A stretch of DNA of 64,000 nucleotides, from positions 168,354 to 232,353 of the forward strand of contig ARYC01017090.1 in NCBI GenBank assembly GCA_000711775.1. The letters run 5' to 3'. The notes under the pieces were generated by a model, which saw only the letters and a program-made list of their open reading frames with translations, was not told the DNA's origin and did no database searches. The stretch is from Oxytricha trifallax (Eukaryota > Ciliophora > Spirotrichea > Sporadotrichida > Oxytrichidae). Positions 39,301-50,096 of the stretch are shown here, in pieces. Made by a program: the position numbers and the translations under genes. Position 1 is the first letter of the stretch, and each line of letters opens with the position of its first letter.

Positions 39301-42170
39301 TGAAGTTGCTCAACAAAAGAAAAGCAAGGGAACCTCTTTAAGCTGCTGAGCTTTAACAAGCAAGCGAATCAGAGTATGTGAGGATTGCACGCAACCTCTT
39401 AGCATCAGAGGTCACTAAAATCATGATTAAAATATAATACAAGAAAATTCCAGTACTAGCATAGATTGATTTAGATACTTCTCTCTAAAGCTGCCTAATT
39501 CTAGAGGACTCCTATGACAAGAAAGTTATTAAGGATCATCAGTATGCTTACAAGGTATATCCTTCAACTATCTCCTTAGTGATGATAAATATTAAATGGA
39601 GTTTACTAATGAGTATTAAGTACTCACTCAGGCTAAGTTTAAAGAGTGCAAATACTTAATAAAGCTAGATGCTGTTCTCCTAGCCAAAGATCATGTGGCT
39701 TTCAGACTACCACTCTTTGAAATGACACTCAGAGATTTCATATCTGATCAAAGAAATCATAGATAGCTTGCATTAATAGCAACCTAAGCTATTCAAGGTA
39801 TCAAAGAACTTCATAAGTTAGGCTTTGTTCACAGGGATCTCAAGCCTGAGAATATAATGTTGAACTTTTCACCCGTGACAGTAACAATTATTGATTTCAA
39901 CAGATCATTAAGAGTGGAAGTATCAAGGCTTGGAAGTGTTATGGGAACTCCAGGCTATTATCCAGAAAGAGAAGACTGGAGAGATGGTGACTTTCAATGG
40001 GATGTGTGGGCTATGGCAGCAATAATCATAGAGTGCGATATGCCGCGCAATGAATACTACTCTACAAGGTGCGAGAAGGATGCCAAACAAAGAATAAAGC
40101 AATTTATTGACAAAACAAGAGTATCTCAATCAATGAAACAAATGGCAGAGTCAATAATAATAAAACCAAACTCAAGATCAGACATATCAATAGAGCAGAT
40201 AGAGTTGTGGTTAAGTAAGATAAACTTCAGACCTCTACCACATGATCCTAAAGTGCTATTTTGAGTGATTAAATTAAATACATTTACTATAAATTTCACA
40301 TTAAAACCTATTAATAACCCCAACCCCTAACAAATTCCCTACAAATCAAAGCACTTATAAACCTCATTAAGGGGTTTTGGGGTTTTGAATGCCGTTTAAA
40401 CCTAAAAAATGCTCTTGTAATTTTTCAAGATTTTGAAATTTAATTAGAAATTGGAATATTATACTATTTAGATACTATATAAGATTTCTAATGATATTTT
40501 GAATCTACAATGATTATTGATTTTTAACTAGAAACTAAAAATAACTTCATCCACATAAACTTAAAATTATAGACATCTGCACGAATATTACCTCCCTAAG
40601 TCATATATAGATTAAAAATAATAGGGTATTTAATTGAATGCTTTTCAACCAATTCTGGATAAATTCTGGCAAATATCTTCAACTGTGTTTTCATTTCTAT
40701 GATTTGGAATTATTTAGCCTTTTCAGCCTCTGATTTCTCCTCAGACTTCTTTTAGTTTTTGCTTAATAACTCTTTATATGATGTATAGTCAAATGTTTTC
40801 TGTAAACTGCCAGGTTTCTCTATTTTATTTCCAGTTTTAGTGTTAATTACATGCTAATAAAGTGTTCCATTTGCTTGTCCTTTCACTGGTTATTTCTTCG
40901 CTTAATTTTCTGAATTTTGCTACTTGTTAAAAGTAAAAGCGTACAATATTGATTGTGATTACTTGCCACTTGGCCTGCCATTTCTAAAAGGGCTTATACT
41001 CTTAGAATCGTTTTCAATTTTAACTCCCTGTTATGAGCTGACACTACTTCTCTGTTTCTTTTTACCTTTTAATGCTTGTTTCTATGCCTTTTGTGCAGCA
41101 ATCTCATCAAGTTTCTACTATCTGATCTTTTGCTTTTCTTCCTCTTGTCTCTCTTTCTCTAATCTCTTTTCCTCTCTCTTTTTCTCAAACTCTTATTCCT
41201 TCTCTCTATTTTCCCGCTCTTTCTACAACCTTTTATCTTCTAGAATTTTCTCTCTTTCTTGAGCTTATACATTAATAAGCAGTTTTTCTTCATCAGTATG
41301 CTTTCTCTTATCCATAATGGGTCTAAAAGAAGAATGCTAAACTTAATGAATTTTCTTACACGCAACGTTTGCAATACCAATCATCTTCAGGGATAGACTT
41401 TAACCCCACACACTTGGTATGGAAAGATCTTGGACAATTGTCGCAACAAAGTAGATCTCCACCGTCTTTGCAAATGTTGCAGTGGTCTCTATTCTGCTAT
41501 ATAATTAAATCATGAATTGTATAAAAATAAAGGACTACATTTGTGTTTGCTTTATTATATATTGGATTCACCAGTTTCATCATTTCCAAAATCTTGACTG
41601 CTCCTGGCTTGTGAAGAAATATTCATACTTTATGATTGAGGGCCTTTCTTTGCCTTTTAAGCAGATTTATCAATACTCTATGAATTCTTTCTTGCTGACT
41701 TTGTGGGTTCTTTGATCTTTTAGCCAGAACTGTTTATTTGAGCTTTCTGAGGTGTGGCGTCTCTTCTACTACCTTTTTGTTCCTCTGTAAATAAAAAAAG
41801 TTAGATTAATGATTATCAAGACGACTGATGAGAACATGCATCATTCAGGAAAGTGTTGGCGCATTAATTTAATAGTATTAATGGAATATTTAGAACTGGG
41901 GATTTGATATCTGAATTTAATTAAGAAATTGCTCTATATTAGCAATATATCAATCAGATGACCAATATAGAGTATTAAAAAAACGGATCGTAACTTACCT
42001 TATTCCACTATTACTTATGATTGTGTATTCTTTCTTTGGTCTCTGGGTGATTAAGTGGTGGGTGTTTTGGATCGGTCGTTGCCACTCCCATTCTTTGCAG
42101 ATTCTTGTAACTTAGTTTCCAATATATATTCTCCAACATTATCCATATCATAAATAGCACTGCAGTCCAT
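33346..42170 (-). CDS. PHD-DDT-PHD chromatin-remodelling accessory protein
   Basis: Minus-strand gene from ATG 42170 to TGA 33346-33348. Removing introns 41785-41998 (GTAAGT...TTACAG) and 41323-41359 plus IESs of 58, 4344 and 119 bp leaves 4053 nt: 1350 residues in exact frame. PHD finger 1 is at about residues 139-183 (HCNICKDGGDLLCCDNCPRSFH...CKRC). A charged coiled coil follows, then a DDT-type helical domain near residue 425 (YPIEDKL, then LLYIWEFLNNFGDFMNL). A central helical region contains FKWYYYDQEEEFERLIEACN, followed by poly-Ala, acidic/basic stretches, and a divergent C-terminal PHD finger (CYKCNKGGKVLCCISCKNVTHLSC...HCEEC). DDT plus PHD is the architecture of ISWI partners (ACF1/BAZ, RSF1, BPTF families). 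Expected to be nuclear, reading histone tails. Which subfamily is not settled. Confidence 0.85.
34561..34685 (-). other. IES, 119 bp, pointer AAAAAG (CTTTTT on plus)
   Basis: CTTTTT at 34561-34566 and 34680-34685. The interior has stops in the coding frame; removal joins EEVQEKK to MPTKRQYLMENKA. Confidence 0.7.
36438..36515 (+). repeat. TBE copy 1 left terminal inverted repeat
   Basis: About 78 bp beginning with C4A4-type telomeric sequence and including TTAATGAGGTTTATAAG; mirrored at 40311-40387. The outermost bases read CCAAACCCC rather than the CAAAACCCC seen at the right end and in copy 2. Confidence 0.9.
36519..37583 (+). pseudogene. TBE 42-kDa transposase, one in-frame TGA
   Basis: 355 codons from ATG 36519 to TGA 37581-37583, interrupted by TGA at codon 68 (36720-36722), where the second TBE has TAA (Gln). 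The rest is intact: an N-terminal helix-turn-helix-like region, then the DDE catalytic core of IS630/Tc1 type with first Asp in FIHADEAVF, second in LFVDNLSVHK, and Glu in FNGIEIYWGILKGHYKK (D-D-34-E spacing). In this ciliate code TGA is a true stop, so this copy should give only a short peptide unless read through. It is expected to cut and join TBE ends. Confidence 0.9.
37799..38380 (-). CDS. TBE 22-kDa protein
   Basis: 193 residues from ATG 38380 to TGA 37799-37801, intact in copy 1. Helical, charged sequence (MESMNDAMKRVQAQELIQRF, LPTKKQLSNKLPERNYFFG). It corresponds in size and position to the conserved 22-kDa TBE ORF of unknown function. Convergent with the transposase. Confidence 0.85.
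38381..38819. other. TBE internal spacer between divergent 22-kDa and 57-kDa genes
   Basis: AT-rich, no coding frame; presumably the shared promoter region of these two divergent genes. It contains ACGTACT-type words near 38588 and 38620. Confidence 0.5.
38820..40264 (+). pseudogene. TBE 57-kDa zinc-finger/kinase protein with a frameshift
   Basis: ATG 38820 to TGA 40262-40264. The N-terminal half has two C2H2 zinc fingers (CEKCERDFTYKSSWYRHMKVH type; CFECHKQYS...HLLKAH). The C-terminal half is kinase-like: HRDLKPENIML catalytic loop, DFN in place of DFG, and GTPGYYPERE. The two halves are in different frames; the offset equals a one-base loss between about 39,515 and 39,640. Its inferred role in TBE biology is unknown. 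Confidence 0.8.
40311..40387 (-). repeat. TBE copy 1 right terminal inverted repeat
   Basis: Inverted copy of the left end, finishing GGGGTTTTGGGGTTTTG before the AAT duplication. Confidence 0.9.
41498..41561 (-). other. IES, 58 bp, pointer TATATA
   Basis: TATATA at 41498-41503 and 41556-41561. Removal joins GESNIQ to QNRDHCNICKDGG at the start of PHD finger 1. Confidence 0.75.
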
Positions 42171-42500
42171 AACCTGTGATTTATTTAAATCAATTCTAAA
42201 ATATTATTATAATAATTTACACACTTTAAAAAATGCTAAACTTAATAAGCTATAATAGCTAATAATGATCTATAAATCAGAATCAAAGGAAGCAATTTAT
42301 AATACTATTATTTAAGATTAATTAATATCTAAATTCCTTTTAAAAGATAACGTTCTTATTTCTAATAGCTGATGAATAAGGAAAATTACAAGATAATTTA
42401 TAAACCCCAAAAATTATTTAAATGCAATTAAATTTATCTATATTCTTTTAAATTATTTAATAAAGTGTATTTATTGGCAAAAATTTTAATTTATAATTTA
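42171..42500. other. Intergenic AT-rich stretch
   Basis: Between the start of the PHD-DDT gene and the MORN fragment; no coding frame recognised. Confidence 0.5.
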
Positions 42501-43220
42501 ATGGGTTAAGCTTGTGGCTTCGGAGTATTGAAGTTTTCTAATGGTGATTAGTTTTAAGGATAAATTATATTAATCCTATGAAAAATGGAAATGTAAGCTT
42601 CAATATATTTTTAAAAGTAAATATGCAATTTTAGGGTAAATACGTGTGCGTGTCTGATGCAACTAATTAATTCAGATTTCAAGGTGACTTTATTTATAAC
42701 TATATCGAAGTAAATTATGATATTTATTTTTAGTACTTAAATGGGCATACTTATCAAGAATTTTAAATTAAATTTACTTTTAGAACAATCAGTTTGAGGG
42801 AAGAGGTTAAATCGTGGTTCCAATGATTTCAATGATAAAAAACTATAGATAAACTATTTAATTTAATGTGAAGTAATTTACAAATTAAGAGCACTACTCA
42901 TACTAACGTATTTAGCACTAATTATAACCACAATATGCAGTAAAATAGTTTGTTTAAATATCAAGGTGAATTTAAAAGTGGGAAGTTTCATGGTTAAAAC
43001 ATAAATAATTCCTTAAATTGATGGAGGGAAAGGCACATTCTATTTTAAAGTAATTCATAGGTTAAATATAAAACAAAATTCCTAATGATTTACCCTGTCT
43101 CACTATCATGAATTAATAGAGTGAAAAAAGTAAATCAGATATCCTATTTGATGGTAAGTTTTCTTACAATAAGAATGAGGCAGCCCATCTTTAAATTTAA
43201 TATGCAATCAATAGCACCAT
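42501..43220 (+). CDS. Second MORN-repeat gene, heavily interrupted
   Basis: ATG 42501 opens MGQACGFGVLKFSNGDQFQG, a MORN unit with a myristoylatable Gly2. Further MORN pieces appear in shifting frames: QFQGKYVCVSDATNQF, RFQGDFIYNYIE, YLNGHTY, NNQFEGRGQIVVP, FKYQGEFKSGKFHGQ and DGGKGTFYF. The frame changes imply several small IESs, none of which I could fix by total-frame check. It could be a complete small MORN protein (about 200-230 residues), a decayed copy, or MDSs of a scrambled gene. Confidence 0.5.
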
Positions 43221-43419
43221 TTATGAAATATTAATCATAATTTTAGCATTTTAGTTGGCTCTGGCCTTATATACATAAATATAACGATTAAAATATTTCT
43301 CATTCCACCATAGTATTAAGCAAGACCTCCATACTTAAAAAATTAATTAAATTTATATAGTTTCTATTATTTTAATTAAACAATCTAAAATGACAGACAT
43401 GATTGCAAGACTCACAGCA

Positions 43420-43897
43420 TAAAATAAAATAATCAAATTAATGATTGCTATCTCTCATCCTCTGAATACATTAAAATAAGTTTTATTTTTGTTGAGGGTT
43501 GAGCTCCTCCTCTGGTCTATCCCTGCTTGGCTTGCTCTTTCTTTTAGTTACAGAAAAATTCAATAAGTCAGTTTAATTTGCATATTAAGCTAATTAATTG
43601 ACTTCCAACAATAATACTTGAATTTGATATTTTTGTCTAATCCGTTTTCTCAAAATATAATGAAATCTTGGTCATTGTTCTACTAATCCTGATCATTTAA
43701 TACCTTTTTGCTAAACACCCCTACCACCTCTTGAAGGCATTGCCTTATTTTCTCATGTAATAAAAATTGTAATTTAAATATTTTAATTTAATTTGTTATT
43801 TAATTTGATCTTCGATCTTCTACATTTCCTTGAGGATCTTATTCTTCTCACTCTGTAGCTCATTATTACTATTTAAGTGTATGACTCTGGGGAACAT
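43420..43897 (-). CDS. Small charged protein, structure unresolved
   Basis: Minus-strand ATG 43897 opens MFPRVIHLNSNNELQSEKNK and a short coiled coil (ILKEMQKIEDQI). Downstream pieces in other frames read SRGGRGVQQK and later LLNFSVTKRKSKPSRDRPEEELNPQQK. Together they suggest a roughly 120-residue helical/basic protein broken by one or two IESs. No family recognised. Confidence 0.35.
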
Positions 43898-43980
43898 GTT
43901 GCCAATTTATCAATAGAAAATATTATTAAGTCACTCTTATCAACAGTCTTTCTGATTTCTTCAATATCAATATTTAAAAT

Positions 43981-44760
43981 TCATTCTTCTTCATCTAAAA
44001 TACATTTGTTGGGCATGAATTGAGTTAATAATTAAAATCCTTGTTCTGAGACTGTCTTGTTGTTAATCTGATGCTCCCAATCTGGCTCAATTAAAAGATA
44101 ATTACACTAGAAATTTAAACATTTATCTGGTTGACTGTATAACTGCACTTAATCTTGTACTAACACATTATAGATTAATCAATGTTTTAATTTCTCTTGC
44201 TCTTGCTTCTTTAGCCTGTATTATTCTTATTTTAGTTTGAGGGGATTCCTCCATTTGCTTGCAATTTGATTTGTTATTTCTTTGGCTGACTAATCACTTG
44301 AGTAACATTGGCTGTTTATTGATCTAGATTCTACTATTCATTTGCTCCATTATCTTCCTGTACTCCTTCCTCTCTAGCAGGTGATTACTTTCCATATGAA
44401 AATATAAGCATATAATTGTAGAGATTTAAGTGAGCTGACACCAGAAGACTGACTCTTTTGTCGTGATTTATCATTTTTAACTAGTAGTAGCTGCTGCTTT
44501 TTCTGCTCCATCTCTTGCTACTTCTACTCCTGTAATTTCTACTTTTCTTCGAGCTTTTGCAATCTCTACTGTTCTATTAACTATGACTTTTCTTGTTTTT
44601 CTTGCTCGAGTTTCAATCTTTTTTCTTCTTGTTATGCTAACAATTCAGCTTGTTTCTATGCCAAATTTTAATGAATAAAGAATTATTTTAATCAATATAC
44701 TCTTGAGCTCTCTTACGTTTTTATTCAACACAAGATTAAACTTTTTATGGAATTTAATAT
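43981..44760 (-). CDS. Gln/Glu-rich coiled-coil protein, junctions unresolved
   Basis: The upstream part is a clear coiled coil (AELLAQQEEKRLKLEQEKQE, LEEKQKLQEQKQQEMEQKKQ). The middle part reads ERKEYRKIMEQMNSR in another frame, and the end reads EPDWEHQINNKTVSEQ to CILDEEE with TGA at 43981-43983. The frame changes require at least two IESs or introns. The 5' end is uncertain (KRKRAQEYID near 44,720 may be upstream coding sequence). Function unknown. Confidence 0.45.
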
Positions 44761-45303
44761 TTATAAATGGATAAATACTATAATATCTCTATTCTGCCTT
44801 AACTCACCAGAATGATCAATTTTATATATTCTCAGATGCATTAATTTATTGCCAGACTAAATCAGATAGCTAAATACTTAAATTATAGCATATTCCAACT
44901 TGACATTGGTATTATTTCACAAAAATCATTAAGAAATATGAATACTTTTGCAACTTAGTTTGTCTATTGGACTCCATTTTGTTGTGTAATCAATTGATTT
45001 GTAATTTGCGCTTTATTATTCAAATTATTATTAATCACTTAAAGATTTATATTATCTATTAATCAAATGTATATTCCTATTTACTATTCAAAAGCAAGGC
45101 AGGTCCCTATGAATTCTTCTTCATAAATATATAGAGGTATAATGATCTTTCTTAAGCGGAGATGAGCCTATATAAATATTTACCTCAAAATCTTGTTAAA
45201 AATATTACTCATGCTTAATTGTAGAGAAATGAAAGATTTTTAGATATTTAAGTTCAACATTAAAAATCTCTTAAGAAAATTAGCTTAAACATCTTAATTT
45301 ATA
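44761..45303. other. Intergenic AT-rich stretch
   Basis: Between two minus-strand genes; no coding frame recognised. Confidence 0.45.
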
Positions 45304-47157
45304 TCATTTAGGTATTTAAGGTGACTGGTTATATTTATCATCATGTTGATATTACTTTTATAAATTGCGATTAGTAAATGAAGTGGTTACTTCATGTTCA
45401 TGTGGTTCAATGCTATTAGCCTGTATTTACAATTGCTCTTGCTAATCATTAGCTGATTTAAGTATGCTTACAAGCTTGCCTTGACTTTTATTGTTTGATG
45501 TTATGTTTTTAGTCATTTAATTTTCATTCATGTTACTAAGTAGCTGCCCCTCACCAGAAAAGTTTTAAGTGTCATAACTTCCTTGCAATTCATTGTCTAA
45601 CTACTTTCTAGAGCCCGCATTGTAATTTATTTTAATGTTTGTGAGCTTTTGACCATCTTACTGTGACTAATTTAAAGGGTTTTATTGATAGTGTACTATG
45701 CTTCTTCTCACATTAGTCCCTGTAGCTGAGGTGTCTGCTGCATGATCATAATTCTAGTTATTTATTTGGAAACGTTCTTCGTCACTGTCCACAATATGTT
45801 CAATAGCTTACTGATCATGCATGGCTTCTCTTCCTCTTTTAGCATTTCTTTGATTATCTGAAATCATTGTGGAGTTTTGGTAGTCAGAGGCATTTGGCAT
45901 ATTGGGGTCAAACATAATACCAATTGGTCTTTTAGTAAGTTTCCAACCAGCTATACCTTTCCGTAAAGCTGGTGTATCCATATCATAAAGTGATAATTTT
46001 TAGTTTTATTTTTTCATAGACTCTGGTTTCCTTGAGGCTTGCAATCCTTTTGGAAATGAGTACTTATTAATGTAATGTTAATTATAGAGATCAGGCTTTG
46101 GATAACCACTTACTCTTTCGTTTGAATTTGAGCCTAATACTGCCTTCAGATACTGCTCAGTGTTTGCTTGTTGATCTTAGATGTAGGCGCTGCTGTTTAA
46201 TTATTATTGTTGGGGAGTATAGAGGTGGCTATTATTTTAAGAACCAATAACTACCTATATTTTCGGATTTATTTGCCCTTTCTAAGAGCCATACATTAGT
46301 GTTCTATTATTTGTAGTAGTACCATCTTTACTTGCTGATCTTATGGACATCGAAAGATACACCAAAATAAGTTTGACCAAATTAAAAACTAAAATTGATT
46401 TAATTGATTGTTTATAGTATTCTGGCTTTCGATTATACTTTTCCCTGTCATTTTAAGGTTTCCTTTCATATTCGAATTTTTCTTGATACTTCCAGCTTTT
46501 GTTGTATTTTTGCCTTTTTTCTTTATAGAATCTTATTGTGAATGATCCATTAAGCTTCTCATATGTAGTCTGGAAGGTGAGTCATTTGATGCTTTATCAA
46601 CGCTTCTTCTCTCATCCATCAAATGCAAGTGATGATTGATGCCCTCATTATAAGCACTGCTGTTCTAAATGGAGCTTCCTGCGTTGGGGAAATCTTGAAA
46701 AGTTTAATCTTTTAGCTTTACATTTACAGCTTCGACCCCTTGAGAAGATAAGGAATAGTTGTTATTGTGAGATTATTACTAAATCTGATAAGTCTATAAG
46801 TTTATCATTTAAGTATTCTCTTCAATTTCACTGATTCCTGGCAGTTATTATTGAGTTTAAATATTGGATGAGTCTTTTTGAACGGAGTTTTTCTTTGAGT
46901 AGACAACTGAATGATTTATACCGTTTTACCCACTAATATTAGTATATGGTTAGTTTTGAGTTGCGTATTTGGCAGTGTAAGATTTATTTCCAAGTACTGG
47001 TGCGCTAAACTCAAATTTTGACTGAAGCCTAATAAACTAGTTTATTAAGCATTAATAATTACTTTTTGGGATCTAGATTAGAGATAACTTCCTTGTAATG
47101 CTAAGGATTGGTAGGGGCAGCACTTGGTAAAGCCATTTTCCTTGATAAAATTCCCAT
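45304..47157 (-). CDS. Asn/Gln/Ser-rich protein of unknown function
   Basis: From ATG 47157 (MGILSRKMALPSAAP; Gly2 may be myristoylated) to TGA 45304-45306. One 25-bp IES (pointer AGT) and one 50-nt GT...AG intron (46340-46389) are removed, leaving 1779 nt: 592 residues in exact frame. Mostly low-complexity Asn/Gln/Ser, with a more ordered segment LYDMDTPALRKGIAGWKLT followed by RPIGIMFDPNMPN. No recognised domain. Confidence 0.65.
47036..47063 (-). other. IES, 25 bp, pointer AGT (ACT on plus)
   Basis: ACT at 47036-47038 and 47061-47063. Removal joins SNLDPKK to FIRLQSKFEFSAPVL with the needed +1 shift. Confidence 0.55.
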
Positions 47158-47377
47158 GGTTCCATCAACGATCCCTAAAAACAGTTTCAATAGTTACTAA
47201 TTATACCTAAATATTTGACTGAGTATGCCGGTCCTTGAAAATCATTGTTGTATACATTTAGGTCTTACTATAACAAATAAAAAGATAAAATAAAATTTTA
47301 CCATTGCTGAAGTTTTCAGGTATGTTAATAATTATATTTAGATTTATTATAATTATTTTAATCCTAAAATTTCCATT

Positions 47378-49750
47378 ATGGAGGGCTCAAGCGCTGACAT
47401 CAGAGTTAAGCGCATTAACATAGGTATATTTATAGTAAAACTTGAACTTTGCTTGTAGAACTTGATATGCTTAAGAATCTCCCAAATGATTACTAGTTCA
47501 GCACTTTTGAGACAATTTTAGGCCTTTATATAAGAGTAAGTTTTAGCTTTCTTTAAATGTATCTTTGAAAGTCATAATTCCGAATAAGTATATTTAAATT
47601 GCCTTATAGTTTTAAATCGACAAAAGAGCAGTGAAATCAGAGCTGCTTGATCCCAGAGTTGAGAAGTATGTCTTTGACGTGCTACTTGATCACAAATATC
47701 CATTCTAACAGCCTTAAATCTTTTGCAGAACATATTTCTCAAACCCACCCATAAATGATGGCAGAGATCTTTTCAGCGATATTTTGAAGAGTGAATGGAA
47801 AATTGCCAAAAAACTCTACGAGATTGTGCAATATATTCCTGAGTTTATTTCAGAGGTAAAGATAACAGAGGAAGAAATGAAAGTGTACGGAACTTTTCAC
47901 CTTGGATATCTTTATGAGATGAGTAACTGGGGTGCAGGTGGAGTTGACAGAAACTCAAGAGTATTCTAATGTGAAGAGTAAGATGAACAAGACGAAGAGC
48001 TCTACTATCCAAGATTCCTATGCATCACTCAATCAGCACTTTTGATTCTAGAACCACAAAAGAACATCAGAAATATGGGACTTTTGTTATCATGGGCTAC
48101 TCTTCAAAGCTTAGATAAGCTGAGAAGAAACATGAACAGACCTGACCTCATTTCTTTTGTCTGGAGACACATTGAAGGAAAGTAACCATGGGTTTTGAAT
48201 CTTTTGATTCCCAAACATGAAGATTGCATCAGTACAATCGTTGCTAATATGCAAATGATGGGTGTTGGAGTAGATAGAAACACTAGAAACTAAACTAAGA
48301 TCAAGGAAAGCGAGGTTACTAAGGAAGCTATTCTCTAGATGGATATTGAGCAGATCCTTGAACATGTTTCAGTTTATGAAATGGCAATCGTGAATGACTT
48401 AAACATCACAACTGTTCAAACTCTGACTACTCTTTACCAAAAGGCTATTGAGTATTACTCAGCCTTTGATGACTTAATGTACAACGATTTCTTGAACAGG
48501 ATGCAAAGTCTTCTTCAAAGAGATGACATTCAAATTGTCCTAAACTCCTTAGAGGATGAAACTAAGGCACAAACAGCAGCTAGTGTATTGTTCAACTAAA
48601 GAAACTAGCAATAGAATGATTAACCATCCTAGTCAAGACCCTAAATTGACTTTGATGTAGATGATGATGAAGAGGAAGTTAAATAACCATTACAACAACA
48701 CACTGAAGGTTCTGATAAGAAGAAGATTTTTTCTATTGGAGATGAGGACGATGAAGATGATGGATAGTAAGATGGTTAAGAAGAAGAGGAGTATGATGAA
48801 GAGGACTAAGAAGAGGAAGAAGAGGATCTCACAACTCAGTAACAACATCAATAACCACTTGCTGAAACCAAAATTACCTCAAGTGCAGATTTCGTAACAA
48901 GTAAGGTAGAAGAACCTGTGACCACAAATGTTATCGATGAATCCCCAATTGAAATTCAACAAACTCCAATTATTGATGCTGCTTAAGATCAACCAAAGAC
49001 TTCTACTAGTGGAGCAATAGACTTAGAAGAAATGGATGATGAAGCTGAGGAAGAACTCAGAAAGCTTGAATAAGAAGCTAGTGATGAAGAAAATCAAGAG
49101 TAAGTTGCCAGTCAATCATTGAATAAGCAAGAAGATAATACAGCCTAGACTACTGTTATTGACACTACCACAACTGCTGATGCTACTCAAACTGCATCCA
49201 CTGTAGCTGATGTTGAAGTTCAATCCAAGTAAGACGCATTGGAAGAGGAAAAGGAAGAAGTATCATAGTCATTAAATGATCTGAAGGATCAAGAAGTCAT
49301 TGTAGACACTTAGACACCTCTTGAAGAATAAGAAGAGGAGAAAGTTGAAATTATTTCTGATGAAATAACAACTCCAGTTGCCGACAAAGTCGATATTGTA
49401 AGTAAATACGTCAATATATTAAATGAACTCTAAAACAATATTTTAATGTTTAAGTTTTTCTTATAAAATACTCATACTGGTAAATTTTCCCGTTTTATGT
49501 AACACTTAAACCGGTTTGTGCTGCTTTTTACATATGGTACTTTGTTTTTTTAAACTAATGATTAATTTAAAATATATGATAATAATATGCTTATTAGGTA
49601 TAGGATGATGATAAATTATAGCAAGACCCTTATGAAGAAAATGACAAGCAAGAACATTAGGAAGACTAATTAACCACCTAAAAGTTAGAAGATTAAGAAG
49701 AAGCCAAGAAGGAAACAAAAACCCAAGACGACGAAGAATAATAATTATGA
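47378..49750 (+). CDS. UBC/RWD-like domain protein with long acidic tail
   Basis: 685 residues from ATG 47378 to TGA 49748-49750; introns 47424-47458, 47536-47609 and 49398-49603 removed (2058 nt, exact frame), no IES needed. The N-terminal about 150 residues have the ubiquitin-conjugating-like pattern: YVFDVLLDHKYPFQQPQIFC, then FSNPPINDGRDLFSDIL and a Trp-containing helix (SEWKIAKKLYEIVQYIPEF). A helical middle region (LLLSWATLQSLDKLRR, EQILEHVSVYEMAIVND) is followed by about 270 residues rich in Asp/Glu/Gln/Thr. The catalytic HPN and active-site Cys context of an E2 are not seen, so an inactive UEV/RWD-type scaffold is more likely. Family name not certain. Confidence 0.7.
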
Positions 49751-50096
49751 TGGATAAATTTAATAAAATAACTTCAAAACACTTGGGATATTCAAGCAAA
49801 TCGCAATGATATATGCAATTTGATTAATTTGGATATTTAATGAATTTAAATAAGAGTAATGCTGATACTCTGCTTGAAGTCCCTCCATATATGAGAATGA
49901 AAGTTTACATACAAAGACTTTAACACAGATGAGTTGAGCATTATTTATCTGACTCATATTTTATATCAGTTTCTATATAATCTATTTGGGGGGAATAATA
50001 GAAAATTTGAAATTGAGATAACAAATCTGACTCTTTGGAATCGATTGATAAGCTACCTTTGACAGCAACTTATGATCGAAACTGTAGTCAATGCGC
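49751..50096. other. Convergent intergenic AT-rich stretch
   Basis: Between two convergent 3' ends; nothing coding recognised. Confidence 0.5.

Larger units (their letters stand above)
36438..40387 (+). mobile_element. TBE transposon copy 1 (telomere-bearing element)
   Basis: 3950-bp element with inverted ends built on CCCCAAAACCCC (left 36438-) and GGGGTTTTGGGG (right, to 40387), flanked by AAT target duplications (36435-36437, 40388-40390). It carries the three TBE genes: 42-kDa transposase (plus), 22-kDa protein (minus) and 57-kDa zinc-finger/kinase protein (plus). TBEs are germline-limited and are eliminated with IESs during macronuclear development; their transposases have been implicated in that DNA elimination. 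Confidence 0.95.
36276..40628 (-). other. 4.34 kb IES with 9-bp pointer, containing a whole TBE transposon
   Basis: AATAGGGTA (minus TACCCTATT) at 36276-36284 and 40620-40628. On the minus strand the left MDS ends KHSIKYPI and the right MDS starts YPIEDKLIKK; excising 4344 bp fuses them into the DDT-domain entry with exact frame. The IES body is about 150 bp and 230 bp of AT-rich DNA flanking the TBE. Confidence 0.9.

Noticed and set aside
49506..49957. Hydrophobic minus-strand open frames
   Set aside because: Antisense to the last exon and intron of the UBC-like acidic protein and to AT-rich intergenic DNA.
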